From Chrysemys picta bellii (taxonomy: Eukaryota; Chordata; Testudines; Emydidae): a stretch of 64,000 bases of DNA. The stretch lies in NCBI RefSeq assembly GCF_011386835.1, contig NC_088794.1, positions 88,954,009 to 89,018,008 of the forward strand, in the 5' to 3' direction. The notes under the pieces were generated by a model. That model was not told where the DNA came from. It did not search any database and saw only the letters and a program-made list of their open reading frames with translations. The first letter of the stretch is position 1; every line of letters begins with the position of its first letter. A program made the position numbers and the translations under genes. This document shows, one piece after another, positions 51,823-64,000 of the stretch.

Positions 51823-54108
51823 TCATTTTCCTGTTGGTTCATAATTCGGAAAAGAAAAAACAAGCTTTCCTGCTTTTTCAGGTCCCAAACGATTTCTCAG
51901 TTTGGAATGAATTAGTCCAAAGAAAGAAAATAGTCTTTCTACACCGGCAGAAGAAGCTACTGCTGTTAAAAGTGAGATCATCACTTCAACAGTCTCTGAA
52001 TCCAAGTGCTTAAGTGACTTCCACCAGTTCACTGGTGTGACTTTCTTTAAAACATCATCAGCAAACATATTTCTTGAATGGTTCACCCTTAGCTCTGAAG
52101 TTTATTATAGTTGACATTATGGAGGAATGATTGCTGGATGTCCATGTCAGCCAACTTCTCTTCAGCAGTTTTGACCCTGGTACCGAGTATCGAGAATATC
52201 TGCAAGAAAATGAGCTGGAGATAGTGCTTGTTCCATTTGTTTTTTTAATGCTTGTAATTTAACTATCATTTGTGATAGACCCAGGCCAGTTGGGTATAGC
52301 AGAAGGCAGATATACTGGCCACTGGATTAAGTTTTCTGTTCCCTGACTGACCAGAGCAGGGGCTGCTCCAGGCTAATGAGAACACCTGACTCCAATTAAC
52401 CTGCAAAGAGTCAGGTGAGGCCATTAAGCTAATGTGACAACCTGACTCTAATTAAGGCCCCGCTGATACTATAAAAAGGGCTCACTCCAGTCAGGCAGAG
52501 AGAGCCAGGGAAGAGAAAGTGCGGCTGAAGGGCTGGTTAATGAAGACACCCTCAAGTTCTTGATAAGGGAGCCCTAAGGTAAGGGTGAAAAAGGGAGACG
52601 CAGGAGAGCTGTGGCCCAGGGAAATGTAGCAACTCTGGCAGTGAAAGGTTGGCTGCCAACAGCTGCTACCATTGGAGTCCCTGGGCCGGAACCAGGAGTA
52701 GAGGGCGGGCCCAGGTTCCCCCTAACCCACCACTTCAGGAACACCTCCTGGGAGGGGACGTCAGGTCCTTGTCAGGACAGGAGGCTAAACTGTTCTAAAA
52801 CAAGCCCCTAGGGACAGAGACTCTGGGAGTTCTCTCACCAACCTCCTTGCTGGCCTATGATGAAAAGGGCTCTGTAGACTGTAACCCTGGCCCTAGAGAG
52901 AGAAGGGCTACATGGAGGGTCACAGAGAGCCACTGAGGCTAGCATATACCGCCTAGAAGCGCAGGACCCATGGGGGCAAGGTCAGAGCTCTGCCATACAT
53001 TGCCTATTTTTCTTTTTAAGATCTCACTCAGTTCCTTCCAAATTTCAACAGCATCAGCTGTAAAACAGCTATTTCCCTGCATTTTGTTCAAGGCTACAGA
53101 AATATGCTTCAGAGTACTCAGCATGTGTTCAACATTTCTCTTAAGCTCAACGTTGAGAACTTTGGCTGTGGGAGTGCCATCTATTTTTTCACGATTTTGT
53201 TCACAAACTCATCAGATTAGGCCAGTTCTTGATATAGTGCTCAAAACAGTCCACTGAGTTCCATTGCACGTCTTGTGGGAGAGTTAGCTTGGTTCCTCGC
53301 ATTTTTTCCAGAGCAGCTGCTGCAAAGTGGTTGTTATGGAAGTATATTGCAATTTCAACAACATTAGCCTTTATTTCTGGAGCACTGAAGTCTTAGGCTA
53401 GGAGGTGCATCAAATGAGCACTGCAACGGTATGTTATTCGCTTGGGACTCTTTTCTAAATAATTTCTTCTCATCTTGAATACATCTGCAGCATTGTCTGT
53501 GACCAAGATGCATACTAGACATTTGAATTTTTTTTTTTCAGTTTGTTGTAACTTTTATTGCTACTTCTTGTGAGTATTCTGCTGTGTGTGCATTTCCTGA
53601 TGTATCAATTGTTTCCGTAAGGAAGACATTCCCTTCTTCTGTTGTCAGACAAGCACATACAACAGGATCATTGTGGACATTGCTCCACCCATCAAGACTC
53701 AAGTTAACAATTTCACCCTCTAGACCTTTTGCACACTACTCAATTTCTCTGCGACATCTGCTCTGTTGGGTGGACTGTATCCTGGTCTTAATCACTGAAC
53801 CATGTTAATGAAGTGTGGGTTCTCAATCATATGGAAAGGAGAGTTTGTTGCATAAACAAATGGGGCAATTTTTTCCATCAACTACCTCTTTGTAATCTGC
53901 TGGTTCTTATCACAAACTTATCTATGGTTGTTCCTGGATGATGGAGATTTTTTTTTTTTCTTTTTGCTACAGGTGATATACTGTGGCTATATGACATACA
54001 TGATATGACAAACACTATCATTGGCAGATAACTCTGAAACTATAGAAAGTGATGGTGATCTTGAGGGTGGATAGTCTTCAGAATCCTGTATGTTGAGGAT
54101 GGATTCTC
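51823..54108 (-). pseudogene. hAT transposase main exon, decayed
   Basis: After a likely 237-bp intron, with acceptor TTTTGTTTAG|GAG at 54109/54108, the minus strand encodes broken transposase segments: ESILNIQDSEDYPPSRSPSL, then the FVYATNSPFHMIENPHFI region near 53840, DNAADVFKMRRNYLEKSPKR near 53470, and FLADILDTRYQGQ near 52200. The C-terminal hAT dimerisation motif SSAGVERLFSFFGLIHSKLR is at 51880-51970. Multiple stops and frameshifts, plus the LTR at 52271-52996, inactivate it. Confidence 0.8.
52271..52996 (+). mobile_element. Gypsy-like solo LTR nested in hAT
   Basis: Starts TGTGATAGACCCAGGCCAGT, with a TATAAAAA box at 52470-52477. It shares CCTGGGCCGGAACCAGGAG and the following block with the LTR at 25182-25949. 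Flanks TCATT (52266-52270) and ACATT (52997-53001) agree at 4 of 5. It interrupts transposase codons between the text for GNVWQ and MIVKLQALKKQ. Confidence 0.75.
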
Positions 54109-54345
54109 CTAAACAAAATAAGTCAATGCAGTTATTTAATATTACTCTTTGCATTCACTGACACTCAGTACTACTTTAAAGGTGAAATTGTAAAAGGATT
54201 TCAGCTATTTATCACAACTGCATCTAAAATGATACTCTACGGTACTAACAACTATATTTTTTTGCTCAAACATGAGAATTCAAGAATAGTCCAGAAGGAA
54301 GACAGGCAGTCCTTAAGAAAGAAGTATGAAATAAAGTTTATCAAC

Positions 54346-55254
54346 CTGAAGATCCTGCATGTTCAGTGCGACAGGGTCCGCTTACCCCACACTAGCCCAG
54401 GCAGGGTTAAGCCCATGTTATTGACAGCAGAAGTCCTGCCTCCCTGGCAAGACTGGGCATGCTCCAAGTGCTCTAGTAGTATAAAGGGCGGGAGCCCAGC
54501 TCATTCTGGGCTGGAGGCTGCAGGGGAAGGACGTGCCTGGGAAGCTCCTGCGGCGGGCCAGCCACAGCCCCTGATTGCACCAGGAATCAAAGCCCTGCAC
54601 GGCCTGCCTGCATCCAGGCGATTGGAGGAACCCTTGGAGATGACTGGCCTTGCCAAACACAGAGGACCCGACATCTCCTGGGAAACCTCAACACAGATTC
54701 TGGTAAGAAGTGACCCTGGTAGAGTGACTGAGTGGTACCTCCCCGCCCTCCCCCGGGGAAACTCAGCGTGTTTCAGTAGGACCCCCCTGCTGAGTCAGTG
54801 GCAAGGCACTACGCCACTGTTAGGGCCCTGAGTGGGGCCCAGTGGAGTCGGGTGGGCCCGGCCCCCCTACCGGGGCTGCCACACCCCATAAGGGGTGCCC
54901 CAATCCTATAGACGCTGGCCACTAGGCCCCGCATCAAAGGGCGGCTCTATAGACTCTGGCCGCTAGACCACGCTGACCTGCACTGAAGGGCTGCTTTATA
55001 GATTGTGACCGATGGGCCACACTGCCCTGACTCTAGGGGCGTGGACCGTCACATTCAGACATGTTCCTTTCATCACCTTCACCGCAGCTTCCTCCTGAGA
55101 AGGAACACTTCTCATGATGTTTCATTCTGGCAACCAGGCCTTGCATTTCTTTGTTGCACTGTTTGCATTTTGCACACATGCCTGTCTTACCCACAGGTAG
55201 AGGAACTTCATTAAAATATTCCCAAACTGGGTCTCTTTTATGGTTTGCAGCCAT
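54346..55254 (-). pseudogene. hAT transposase first exon: BED zinc finger, split by an LTR
   Basis: Starts MAANHKRDPVWEYFNEVPLP and continues through a BED-type finger with C-K-Q-C and a later H-H-E-K-C ligand set at about residues 31-51. The frame runs into the LTR at 55053. After the LTR the same strand resumes briefly and ends at a good donor (CTTCAG|GTTGAT, 54346). The BED finger binds the transposon ends in this superfamily. The gene cannot be expressed intact because of the LTR insertion. Confidence 0.8.
54367..55053 (+). mobile_element. Solo LTR nested in hAT, perfect 5-bp duplication
   Basis: 687 bp bounded TG...CA, with TTCAG on both sides (54362-54366 and 55054-55058). TATAAAG at 54480-54486 fits a promoter box. 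It inserted in the first transposase exon. Confidence 0.88.
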
Positions 55255-57567
55255 TATAGGTTTTCCCTTCTAGTGAGAGTGGTATGGTAGATCTCAAATC
55301 AATGAAGACTACACTCAAAGACCTCAAGACTTCTGGAATATGCTGCTCAAACAGTTCCACTTTTGTTTCTACTGCCTGTCCCTCCCTTCTCACATTTATC
55401 TCCAGACTTCTCCTTATCCAAATCTATTCCACCCCCAACAATCTTCTATTAATTGAACTTTCTGAAACTTTGCACTTTTAGAGAGGTAAGGGATTGACTG
55501 TGTACGCAAATTTGCAGAGGGACAATAGGGTTGAGGCCTGTTATTTCTCACCTCTATTTTATTTATTCGTTCATTTAAAAATATTTTTGCTGTTAACAAG
55601 CATGTTATCTCTGGAGACACAAACCCACAGTTTGAGAACTGCAAAACTAATCATCTCTGATGGTATCTTCTAGACTGAGCACTGAGTCCCATTGGGTGGA
55701 TAGAAAGATTAACCTAAATAATGTATACAGAAGCCCTTGGAACCCCATAAGATTGGATCCCTAATCCATGAACTAATTTACAAAACTATTCTTAAACATT
55801 ACATGAATATATTGTCTTGTACTATAGAATTTATAATCCTTATTCGATGATGAGATATCTGAGCTATAATGTATCCTAATTAAAAATTTTAAATTGATAA
55901 AATGGTTTTTGAGGGAAAAAAATCTAATCTGTTATAAATCAAAACTGACTTTAAAAGAAAATCACTGATTTTTATCCACCCTGATTAAAACACATTTACT
56001 CACCCCAATTCTAGTAACCTGCAAATTGCTGCCCCACATTTAATCAGATGACCCAGCATACCCTATGCTGTGGACAACCCAACTGGAGAACAGAACCAAC
56101 TTGAAAAGCTCAGATAAACCTGTGTTTTGTTTTTTTTGTGAGAAAGCTGTTAATATTTTACACTTTATAGAATGTGCAAGAGAAGAAATAAAAAAGGTTC
56201 TGAATTCATTACATACTGAAATGTGCCCCTGACTAGTTATTTTGAAGCATTCAACATATGGATCTAATGGTGGTATTTTTTCATTTTTTTTTTGACATCT
56301 AAAGGTCAGCTTTAAAAATACATACATATAACTTATACAATACTTTGCATACTAGTAGCACTGCCACCATAAATACAGTCTTAAACGTTCCAAACTGGAT
56401 TATTCCTATATGCATCAATGATTATCTATAAAATAACCCAACATTTTACCGTAATCATGCATGCACAGAAGACTAACATGTTGCAAAGTAGAATAAAAGA
56501 ATGTGACATAAGAGTACCATCTGTCACATAAATTCAGCAACCTCAGTAAGCGTTTTATGCAAAAACAATTGACATTAAATTCTCCTTAACTTTATTTTTA
56601 AATCTACCCATTCTCTTCTCTGTTGAAGTGTGTTATGCAAACAGTTATGGATGGCATTGGGCTGATTATTAAGGCTGCATTTCAGATGGAGGATGCTAGT
56701 GCTTGTCACCAATTAAAATGGAGTTGTTCACTGATGGCATGAGAACTCCCTGACTTACTGCACTTCCCTGAGTTATCCTGAACAATCTAAAGCAGCCACC
56801 CTTAGTCTCTTGGGTTAGCAAAATAACAAGAGCCAATTTCTCTGACATCACCTAGCAATTTGCTGTATTATAGAATCCCCGTTGCTAAAGAAACTCATTC
56901 CTGCTGCAGCACCGATTGTGAAAGCCAACTTACAAAATTACATTTGCTTTGTCATAAATCCCTAAATTAATCACATCACAATATTCAATACTGGCAACTC
57001 AGATCATGCACTGGTGAAAAGAAAGCAGGAAAATGTTATGAAATATATTACTGGAGCAGTAATATGATAATTTTCAAGCCAGTCTTCTCCAAGACAGCTG
57101 CTGCCAAAGCCTCAAGCTCTGCATTGTGTAGCTGCAAAACTGGAAGTCATGAAATTTTTTTTTGGTTTGCAGTGATCAGAGTTAAAAGGTTTTGGGGGTT
57201 TCCTTTTTTAAAAACTGTTGTGTGTGCAGTTCAGTGCTGGTGAGAGGTGCCGGCTGGACAGCCCTGGAGAACGAAGTCCTCTATTTATCCACTAAACAAG
57301 TGCAGCAGCACTGCAAGCTTCCATCCCACCAAAACAGCTATCTGGCTCAACTCTGAGCTGGAGGGATGCCCCTCTAGGGCAAGGCGATAGTTTAGTCTCC
57401 ATGGACATTTCAAATCATTGGTCCCTATGCTGTGACTGCTAATAAGGGAGACAATTAGTGCCAGCTGTAGTGGTGGTTTTGTACCATGAACATTTGTCTA
57501 AATGGGAAGTTTACTGAGACTCCCAACTCATTTCGTATGAACAGCCTCCAGATGGTAACGTATAGTC

Positions 57568-58085
57568 CAGGGGTGAGCAAACTTTTTGGCCTGAGGGCCA
57601 CATTGGGTTCTGAAACTGTATGGCGGGCTGGGTAGGGAAGGCTGTGCCTCCCCAAACAGACTGGCCACCGCCCCCTACCCGCCCCCTCAGAACTCCCAAC
57701 CCATCCAAACCTCCCTGCTCCTTGTCCCCTGACCACCCCCTCCCAGGACCCCCTGCTCCTAACTGCCCCCTGGGACCCTACCTTCTACCCAACCCCCCCT
57801 TGCTCCCTGTCCCCTGACTTCCATGACCCCGATCCACAGGCCCTCCAGGACTCCCATGCCTATCAACTCCCTGTTCCCTGACCGCCCCCAACCCCCACAT
57901 CTCTGCCCCCTCCAACCGCCCCTGCTCCCTTGACTGCTCCCTGCCCCTTATCCAGCCCCCCCCCCCCCCCCTTACCATGCCGCTCAGAGCAGCAGGACTG
58001 GCAGCTGCACTGCCTGGCCAGAGCCTGCCACACTGACGCTGCAGGGCAGGGGGAACTGCAGGGGAGGGGCTGGGGGCAGTCAGTC
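57568..58085 (+). mobile_element. Truncated hAT-type MITE (CAGGGGTGAGCAAAC end)
   Basis: CAGGGGTGAGCAAACTTTTT then GGCCTGAGGGCCACATTGGG is the terminus of a common hAT family. It is followed by a C-rich interior, including 12 or more C near 57956. The opposite terminus is absent, so no duplication can be scored. Confidence 0.65.
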
Positions 58086-58755
58086 AATCTGTGTGTGCTA
58101 AATCCAAGTGTGAAGACAAATGGGACAGAGAAATGGATTAGGGGTAAAAAAAAATCATCTCACACAAGCCTAATTTTTCCCCTCCCACCTTATTTCTTCT
58201 CCCCTTTCATTTGAGCAGAAATCTGGGTGGGATCGTTCAGTTTGGTTCTCCTCCCCACAGAAGGGGGAGGGTCTCTAACTCAGGACTCCTCTTTGTGGCA
58301 AAAAGATTAACCTGATTTTCATTACAGGCCATAGAGCTTCCTTTTGAAAGGTGCTAGAGTGCCTTGAAAAAAAAAATATTTGATGCAAAGCACAAATTAA
58401 GAAAAAAATGTTTAGGAATTGTGTGTTAGCAGATGACAACCAATAGAGAAAGGAGTGAACATCATTACAGTGCATAAATACTTCTAGCTTAGAAATCAGC
58501 AATAGCCTCTCTTCTGCTGCAACCTACCCAAGTTGAAAACAAGGGCCAGCCCTGCTGGGAAACCTACTCCTTAACAAACATTGCAACCTGTTGTTCTGAC
58601 TATTCTGCCTCCTGTAGCCACTGCCAGCAGAATTCTTCTGCACTGTTCATACACAACTAGAGAAACACAGAAGGGTGTATATGTGTATTTCATGAGCAGA
58701 TAAAATATACCAAGTAAAGGGCCCTGCTGACAACCCTAGGGCAGCAACTTGGTTT

Positions 58756-58780
58756 AAAAAAAAAAAAAAAAAAAAAAAAA
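58756..58780 (+). repeat. A25 run
   Basis: 25 A bases. The upstream 50 bases do not identify a retroposed parent. Confidence 0.9.
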
Positions 58781-58969
58781 GGCAGATTGTTCTATTCAAG
58801 ATTGGAGGCAATGGCATTCAGGCCTCAGATTGCAGGTCTCAGCACACAGTACTCCATCTTGTTCCAAGCAACCAGATCATCTGAATCAGTTTGGAGCACT
58901 GCATATTGGGACCATATTCAATGTAGTAAGATGAGGCCCTGAAACATAATCCCTTGTATCAGAGGCCTG

Positions 58970-59583
58970 GTATGAGACTTAAGGCCTGAACTAAAGTAAT
59001 GGTCAAGACTTTAACATAAGCAAAGTTAAACTGTGAATCAGAGGCAGGCACTGCTCACAGAAGCTGGCAAGAAGGTGGCTGATAGTGCACGTATGCACAT
59101 ACCTAAAAGGTACTAAGCACTAGTAAGATAAACATGTGCCAGGATGGTACCAGAACATTCCGGTACTAACATTCCACATAGATAATAAGGAACAGGCTGA
59201 CCCATCCTAAAGACAGGGTCAAAAGGATAATATGATGGATAGAGTTGTTTTGTTCGAACCAACATGTACCAGGAGAGACAGCAATATGTCAGGAGTGATG
59301 TGTGACTTGTTTGTACCTGTGTATAAGAATGCACCCTTGAGTGGTTGTCTTTTGTCTGGCTTACGGGGCAGTGAAGAATCCTGCCACTGACTGAACTGGT
59401 CCATTGTCAGGGAGCACATATATACGAGCAGAACTGTCGACATCTGATCCAGGGAGTTAGAGACTGCGTTTCATTTGACAATAAACCTGGCCTGGTGCCT
59501 TATCGGAGTCTGTGGTCCATGGGGTTGCTCTTGGGGTCTACTGTGCCAGCTATCTGCGCAGAGCTGGGGCAGCACACAGAGGG

Positions 59584-59600
<17 letters not shown>
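58970..59600 (+). mobile_element. Probable ERV solo LTR
   Basis: GGTTGTCTTTTGTCTGGCTT, CAGTGAAGAATCCTGCCACT, GTCAGGGAGCACATATATAC and TTGACAATAAACCTGGCCTG match the U3-R-U5 order of a turtle retrovirus LTR as I remember it, with AATAAA near 59481. Ends not fixed; no coding sequence beside it. Confidence 0.6.

Positions 59601-59614
<14 letters not shown>
59586..59614 (+). repeat. (CA)n microsatellite
   Basis: About 14 CA units followed by an A run. Confidence 0.95.
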
Positions 59615-59618
<4 letters not shown>

Positions 59619-62600
59619 CTTATCATTGAACACAGCAGAGCATCACAGCGGTGATGCTGGACGACATTCGAGATGCGAATGGCTGGGGGCCACATTGTAA
59701 AGCTCGGTTTTGTCACACGCTGTAGACACTGCGGTCTATTTTTTTGGCAAAAAAATCTTGTTTATTAAAATGTCCATTTCTTAACGTATGGGAGAACGCA
59801 GAAAAGGCATTTAATAGAAACCAATCTCAGAACAACAGAGGAAACAGCAACCCATATGTTCCTTTGCGTGAGCATTAGCAAAAATGGGCTTTTTCAACCA
59901 GACTGTTGTCATCTTGCATTATACACAGTGCATGGACTGGTCAGGTGACAAGGGAATTTCACTCAGCAGCTGCAGCTGTTTGGAGAATAAATATGCTGTG
60001 GTGGTCAAGCACAGCTTACTGTTACAAACAACACTGCCCCTTTCTTTAAAAAAAAAAAATAAAAAGGGAATCCTAGTACCATTTTAAAAACTAAGTTTAC
60101 TGCCACCCATAAATCATAGGTGCAAATCCAGCTAAGGTTTATTGTGACCAAGGCTCTTTCCATCTGATCACACATTGGTGGTTTCTGAGCGTGAAAAGAT
60201 GCTGGTATAAGTTCAGTTACCATTAGACTAATAGCTACATTACAAAAAACAAAGAAACCATCACCACTGTTGCCATTAACTGTCCCGCTAGTTGTCAGTA
60301 TTAGGACAGGGCTAAAAACTGAATGAGCCACGGAAACAGAACTAACCTCCTGCCCCTCTCTGTGATTCCACCTGATAAGGACAGAGACATATTGCAGGGC
60401 TGTACAGAGGAAATGGGGCGGAGGAGGAGAAGGAAGCCAACATCGCCACTACTGATGTGTATCTTTTCTGAGGATAAACAGAGGACTTCAGTCTACATGA
60501 CTCTCAGGCTGGCCCATTCTACCAGCACTAAATTCACACATACACAATCTCTTCAAAATGAAGTTGGGGTCCTATTCACAGAATAAAAGAACATTGCTTT
60601 GTTTTCGGAAGACATTCATTCAGAAACTCTCTCACATGCCCTGGACCTAAATCAACGCACTGAAGGACTAAGGAAAGACACTGTACGTCAGCTAATTCAG
60701 GCAGCCGTACTAGGTTACCAAACTAAGACCAGAGCTGAACCAGCCATAGCAGACCATTCAGGTGTGCACACTAGCTTCCAGCATACCATAGGCTGTTTCA
60801 AAGGATGGTCTCACCTAGAGCAGTGCCATACTCCAGAAAGGATGCAGCTGAATAAGAGTTTAGAAGCAGTGGTGCAGCAGGGACCCAGTACAGAAACTCA
60901 TCTCATCATTAGATTAGAGGAGCAGTGCTTGGAATAATAGCCACAGACACATACCGGTGACAGCATGTGAATCAGTGGTTGGGAGAAATTGTTTTAAAGA
61001 CTAAAATAGCATTAACAAAAGATTTTTATCCTCTATGTACAGCACTAGTAGGTGTTTGTTTACATATACATCAGTTTACCTACAAGACTCAGAAGCCAGT
61101 TTGGGTCTCAAGGGTAAGTATTAAGGCCCATTTGTTCTTCATCTACACATTCTAGGCATATGAAGATTTCAGTTCAATATGTTTCATACAGTAAATTGTA
61201 TTTTGAACAGAAAAGTCATGAGGCAATAAATATAAATTCCCTGAAGATTCTGAGATTCACCTTCTGTGAATTTTTAGTGGAATGCTATGTGAGCTTAAGG
61301 GTGCCATGATGCTGGCAGAGCATCAAGAAGCAGAGGAAATGCTCCTTGTGTGTTTGTAATGGGAGTTTTGGCACTTGATGCAATAAGTGAAGACAATGTA
61401 GTAACGATCTGCGTACCCAGAAATTAATGTCAGCAATGTCCCTTAGAATTTTTATTCATAGCAAGAACCTTTCTCAGTTCTAGGATGTGCCATCTTCACT
61501 TAGATCCTACAAGGTAATGGAAGTGAAATGTGCTCAGCATATTACAGGATCAGGCATTGAGAAATTCACCTACTTTTTGGAGTCTGAACCCACTTCATTA
61601 AGAGATCCTCAGATTGTTTTTTTAATGTATTTAAATAAATGGCTGAGTGGCTTCACCAAACCATTAGGCCTGCAAGAGACTGCCCACCCAAAAAACACAT
61701 TGCATGGTAAAAAGGCAGGCTCCAGAATGCAGACAAAAATCTTTCTGAACACTAGTCAGAGCTTCCAGAGCTTTCAACTAGCGATAAAAATAACCCCAAA
61801 AAACATATAAATCCAAACTGTCCCGCCAGCAGAATGTTTATTAATTTAACCAGACAAATAAGTCTTTAGTAGGAGCCTGGCAGACCACTGTCATTCCTTG
61901 ATGGTGCTTAGAAGTACTGACCACTTATTCCAATGCTGCTGGTGTGTTCCTTCCTGGCTGAACTCTGTTCCCTGCTCTGTATGTGACACAGACAAAGAGC
62001 AAAGTGCTGATTAATAGGAATACACAAAATGGCAATGCAACAATATGCACAGCACTTTCAATGCCAGAGGCAGAATTCAGAGGAAGAATGGGAAACACAA
62101 GCCATTTTTATTACAGCGCAGAGAGAGAAACCGATAAATGTAAAGAAGACAGAAGAATCTACCTTTATCAGGCTAGAAAGTGCAATAGTTCAAGATGCTA
62201 CAGTTGAGACTATATCTCTGTATGCAATAAAAAGTTAGAATTCAAGGTGCATTTTAAAAAGGTCTACCTGCTATGACTCAAGTTCAGAGCCTCAGGTTTC
62301 TGTTTTTCTCTTACAATATCTGATGGCAGAGCAAGAATCATAAGAAGCTCCACATTTATATTCCTTATACAGCTTTAGGTGCTTAGAAAGTCATTGGCTG
62401 TAGCAGACAAACGAAGAACAATTAACTTGACTCTTGGCTACTACTGTGAGCGTAGGAGGTGATTTGCAACACTCATTTTAAAACATTATTTATTTGTAAT
62501 TTTTAAGTGAGTACGTATTTTCTTAATCATTTGGAAAAACAATCTGTATTTGTCTGAAGGAAATGCATTTCCAGTCACCTTTAAATGTGTTAATTGCACT

Positions 62601-64000
62601 GGAAAGTAATCTTACATGCTCAGTGTCTCGGAAGAGTGTATGGTGCCAGCTCCATTGGCAGTAGTACCAAAGAGCCTTGCTGGCACAGTATCATCTCAAA
62701 GTGTCACAGGAGGAATGGGACACTGACAGACATATCCCTATTCAGGCAGACAGAGTTATCTGTGGAATAAGAAACAACACTGACTGAAAGCTAGGACCCT
62801 TCCGCTGTAATGGAGAACCAAGTGTCATACAGGCCTGCATGATAACCTGCAGGTGGTAATGAAAGAGTTAATCCCCCTGTTCCGTTCTGAAATAGGAAAG
62901 GGAGAGAGATGGATACAGCAGGAAATAAAGATAAGTACACTAACTGGATACACAGGCAACACAGCCTTCTTCCTCACAATAGCAAGTTCAAGTTACAGCT
63001 GCAAGGTCAGTGGAGTTCATTCCAACATCTACACAGATGTTACCATCTTAGTGCTTCAGGACTCTACACCCTCTAGCATTCAAGCTGCTAAATGTTGTTC
63101 CATGCCAGGTTACATCACTTTCCTAAGCACATGTTGCCTTATGCCAGGCACTGGTATCACCATATGTCAAGTTTGTAGAATTAAAGAAAATGAGATTCAC
63201 TGATTTATCTTGGGGGTGAGGGTGGAGATCTGTCCCTGTTCATTCCATTGATTTGTTAATTCGCACTCTCTACAGTCCAGCTGGTGTTGGGAAGAAAACA
63301 CTCTTTCCTGCTAGGATAATGTGACTGAGGAACTTTGATGATCAGAGGCTGATAATTTGAGGCTTTAAAGATCACTTAAATAAGAAAACCTCTGACTCAA
63401 AGCAGATCAAAATTATAAATTCACCCTGAAAATGTGTAAATATACAAATATACAAAGACCAACAGTCTTTAAGATTATCTTTTTCACTCAGATCTGCAGA
63501 AAGAGTGGCAGATTAGACTTCAAGTTGTAAAATGAAAGACAATGAGGTTCATTTCAAGGCAGTTTGAATGTATTTTTAAATGAATTTAGTGCTGATGAAA
63601 GGGCTGACAGACCTCATGACTAAAGACCTCTTTTTATCAACAAAGCAAGTATGGCACAGGAAACAACATTCCAAGTTTTCCTCACAGTAGAACAATGCTA
63701 TGTACCAACAACTTCTGAAGAAATTAAGCATCTATTCTTTTTGGTTGCAAAGACATTGTTGCCTCAGTTCACAGTTGGTATCTTCCTGACTATGCACACA
63801 GATCCAGTGCCACTGCTGCTGCTCCTAGCTTCCCAAACAGTATGAGTGAAGTTAACAAGATTCTGTTTAGCTTCACTGATGCTATTCAGAACTCCTTGAG
63901 CAGATGTGAAATTAACAAGAATCATATCCTCACCACTCTCTTCCTGCATTGGAAAGCTCTGGAAAGCAAAAGAGGGGCTCTGAAGTATGTACAGGGGGAG

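Larger units (their letters stand above)
51215..55983 (-). mobile_element. hAT DNA transposon, 4.77 kb, with two nested LTRs
   Basis: Ends CAGGGTGGATTTGAATCA and TGATTTTTATCCACCCTG are inverted. A perfect 8-bp duplication ATTAAAAC flanks it (51207-51214 and 55984-55991). It carries a decayed transposase gene on the minus strand and two solo LTRs at 52271-52996 and 54367-55053. Without the LTRs it would be about 3.35 kb, a normal size for an autonomous hAT. Confidence 0.92.
46740..64000 (-). other. COX16: COX16 intron 1, partial (runs off the right edge)
   Basis: Sequence upstream of the exon 46662-46739 in gene orientation. No N-terminal COX16 exon, CpG-island promoter or neighbouring gene was recognised in it. 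In human the upstream neighbour is SYNJ2BP, which forms a read-through with COX16, so that gene would be expected further right. Stretches with nothing I can name are 46740-48243, 48414-49247, 50214-51206, 55992-57567, 58086-58755 and 59615-64000. Confidence 0.6.

Noticed and set aside
51823..52086. Clean 87-codon minus frame considered as a domesticated hAT protein
   Set aside because: It is only the C-terminal piece; upstream codons hold stops and a nested LTR, so no intact domesticated gene is present.
57600..58080. C-rich block considered as a CpG-island promoter for COX16 or a neighbour
   Set aside because: It is the interior of a truncated hAT MITE, is C-rich but poor in CpG, and has no exon 1-like sequence beside it.
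60599..60937. 112-codon plus-strand frame
   Set aside because: No recognisable motif or splice context; length is within chance for this sequence.
62853..63203. 116-codon plus-strand frame
   Set aside because: No recognisable family, no splice sites or promoter; treated as chance.
63764..64000. Minus-strand frame open to the window edge, with a possible acceptor (TTGCTTTCCAG) and the peptide SFPMQEESGEDMILVNFTSA
   Set aside because: No family recognised and no donor in frame before the stop. An open frame of this length is not rare here, and the edge prevents a decision.

Overview
This window looks like non-avian sauropsid nuclear DNA, most likely turtle, with crocodilian as the second choice. 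The basis is the repeats: a CR1 LINE ending in the TTCTTATG tail, several LTR families, short hAT, Harbinger-like and TA-flanked MITEs, and MIR-like SINE pieces, all in AT-rich, sparsely coding sequence. The species call rests on remembered repeat families, not on a search.

The only host gene I can support is COX16, a mitochondrial cytochrome c oxidase assembly factor, on the minus strand. Two internal coding exons are visible: one at 46662-46739 (26 codons) and the next at 20739-20801 (21 codons). Both have canonical AG/GT splice sites and are in phase 0 where they join. Intron 2, between them, is 25.9 kb. The first coding exon would lie beyond 64000 and the last below 1. I looked for both inside the window and did not find them. 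The whole window is therefore the body of one small-protein gene with very large introns.

From 1 to 20738 (intron 3, partial): foldback elements, SINE pieces, a minus-strand solo LTR with exact 5-bp target duplications (6277-7462), a plus-strand LTR carrying a 138-bp CA repeat (about 7623-9755), and an internally deleted CR1 LINE (11425-13652). There is also an unassigned 119-codon ORF (14550-14909), a TA-flanked MITE and a hAT MITE.

From 20802 to 46661 (intron 2): a second copy of the minus-strand LTR family (23004-23893), a Gypsy-like solo LTR with a TATA box (25182-25949), and at least five hAT-type elements with 8-bp duplications. It also holds Harbinger-like MITEs with 3-bp duplications, one of them nested in an LTR. 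A 435-bp foldback with arms of about 165 bp and 12-bp duplications lies at 31237-31671.

From 46740 to 64000 (intron 1, partial): a second TA-flanked MITE and a 950-bp hAT element with a GC-rich interior. The main item is a 4.77-kb hAT transposon (51215-55983) with an 8-bp duplication, a decayed BED-finger transposase gene on the minus strand and two solo LTRs nested inside it. Near 59 kb is another probable LTR. I see no rRNA, tRNA gene, CRISPR array, operon or bacterial feature. Nothing here is convincingly a new biological system. The items most worth a second look are the COX16 exons, the long perfect foldbacks and the nested hAT locus.
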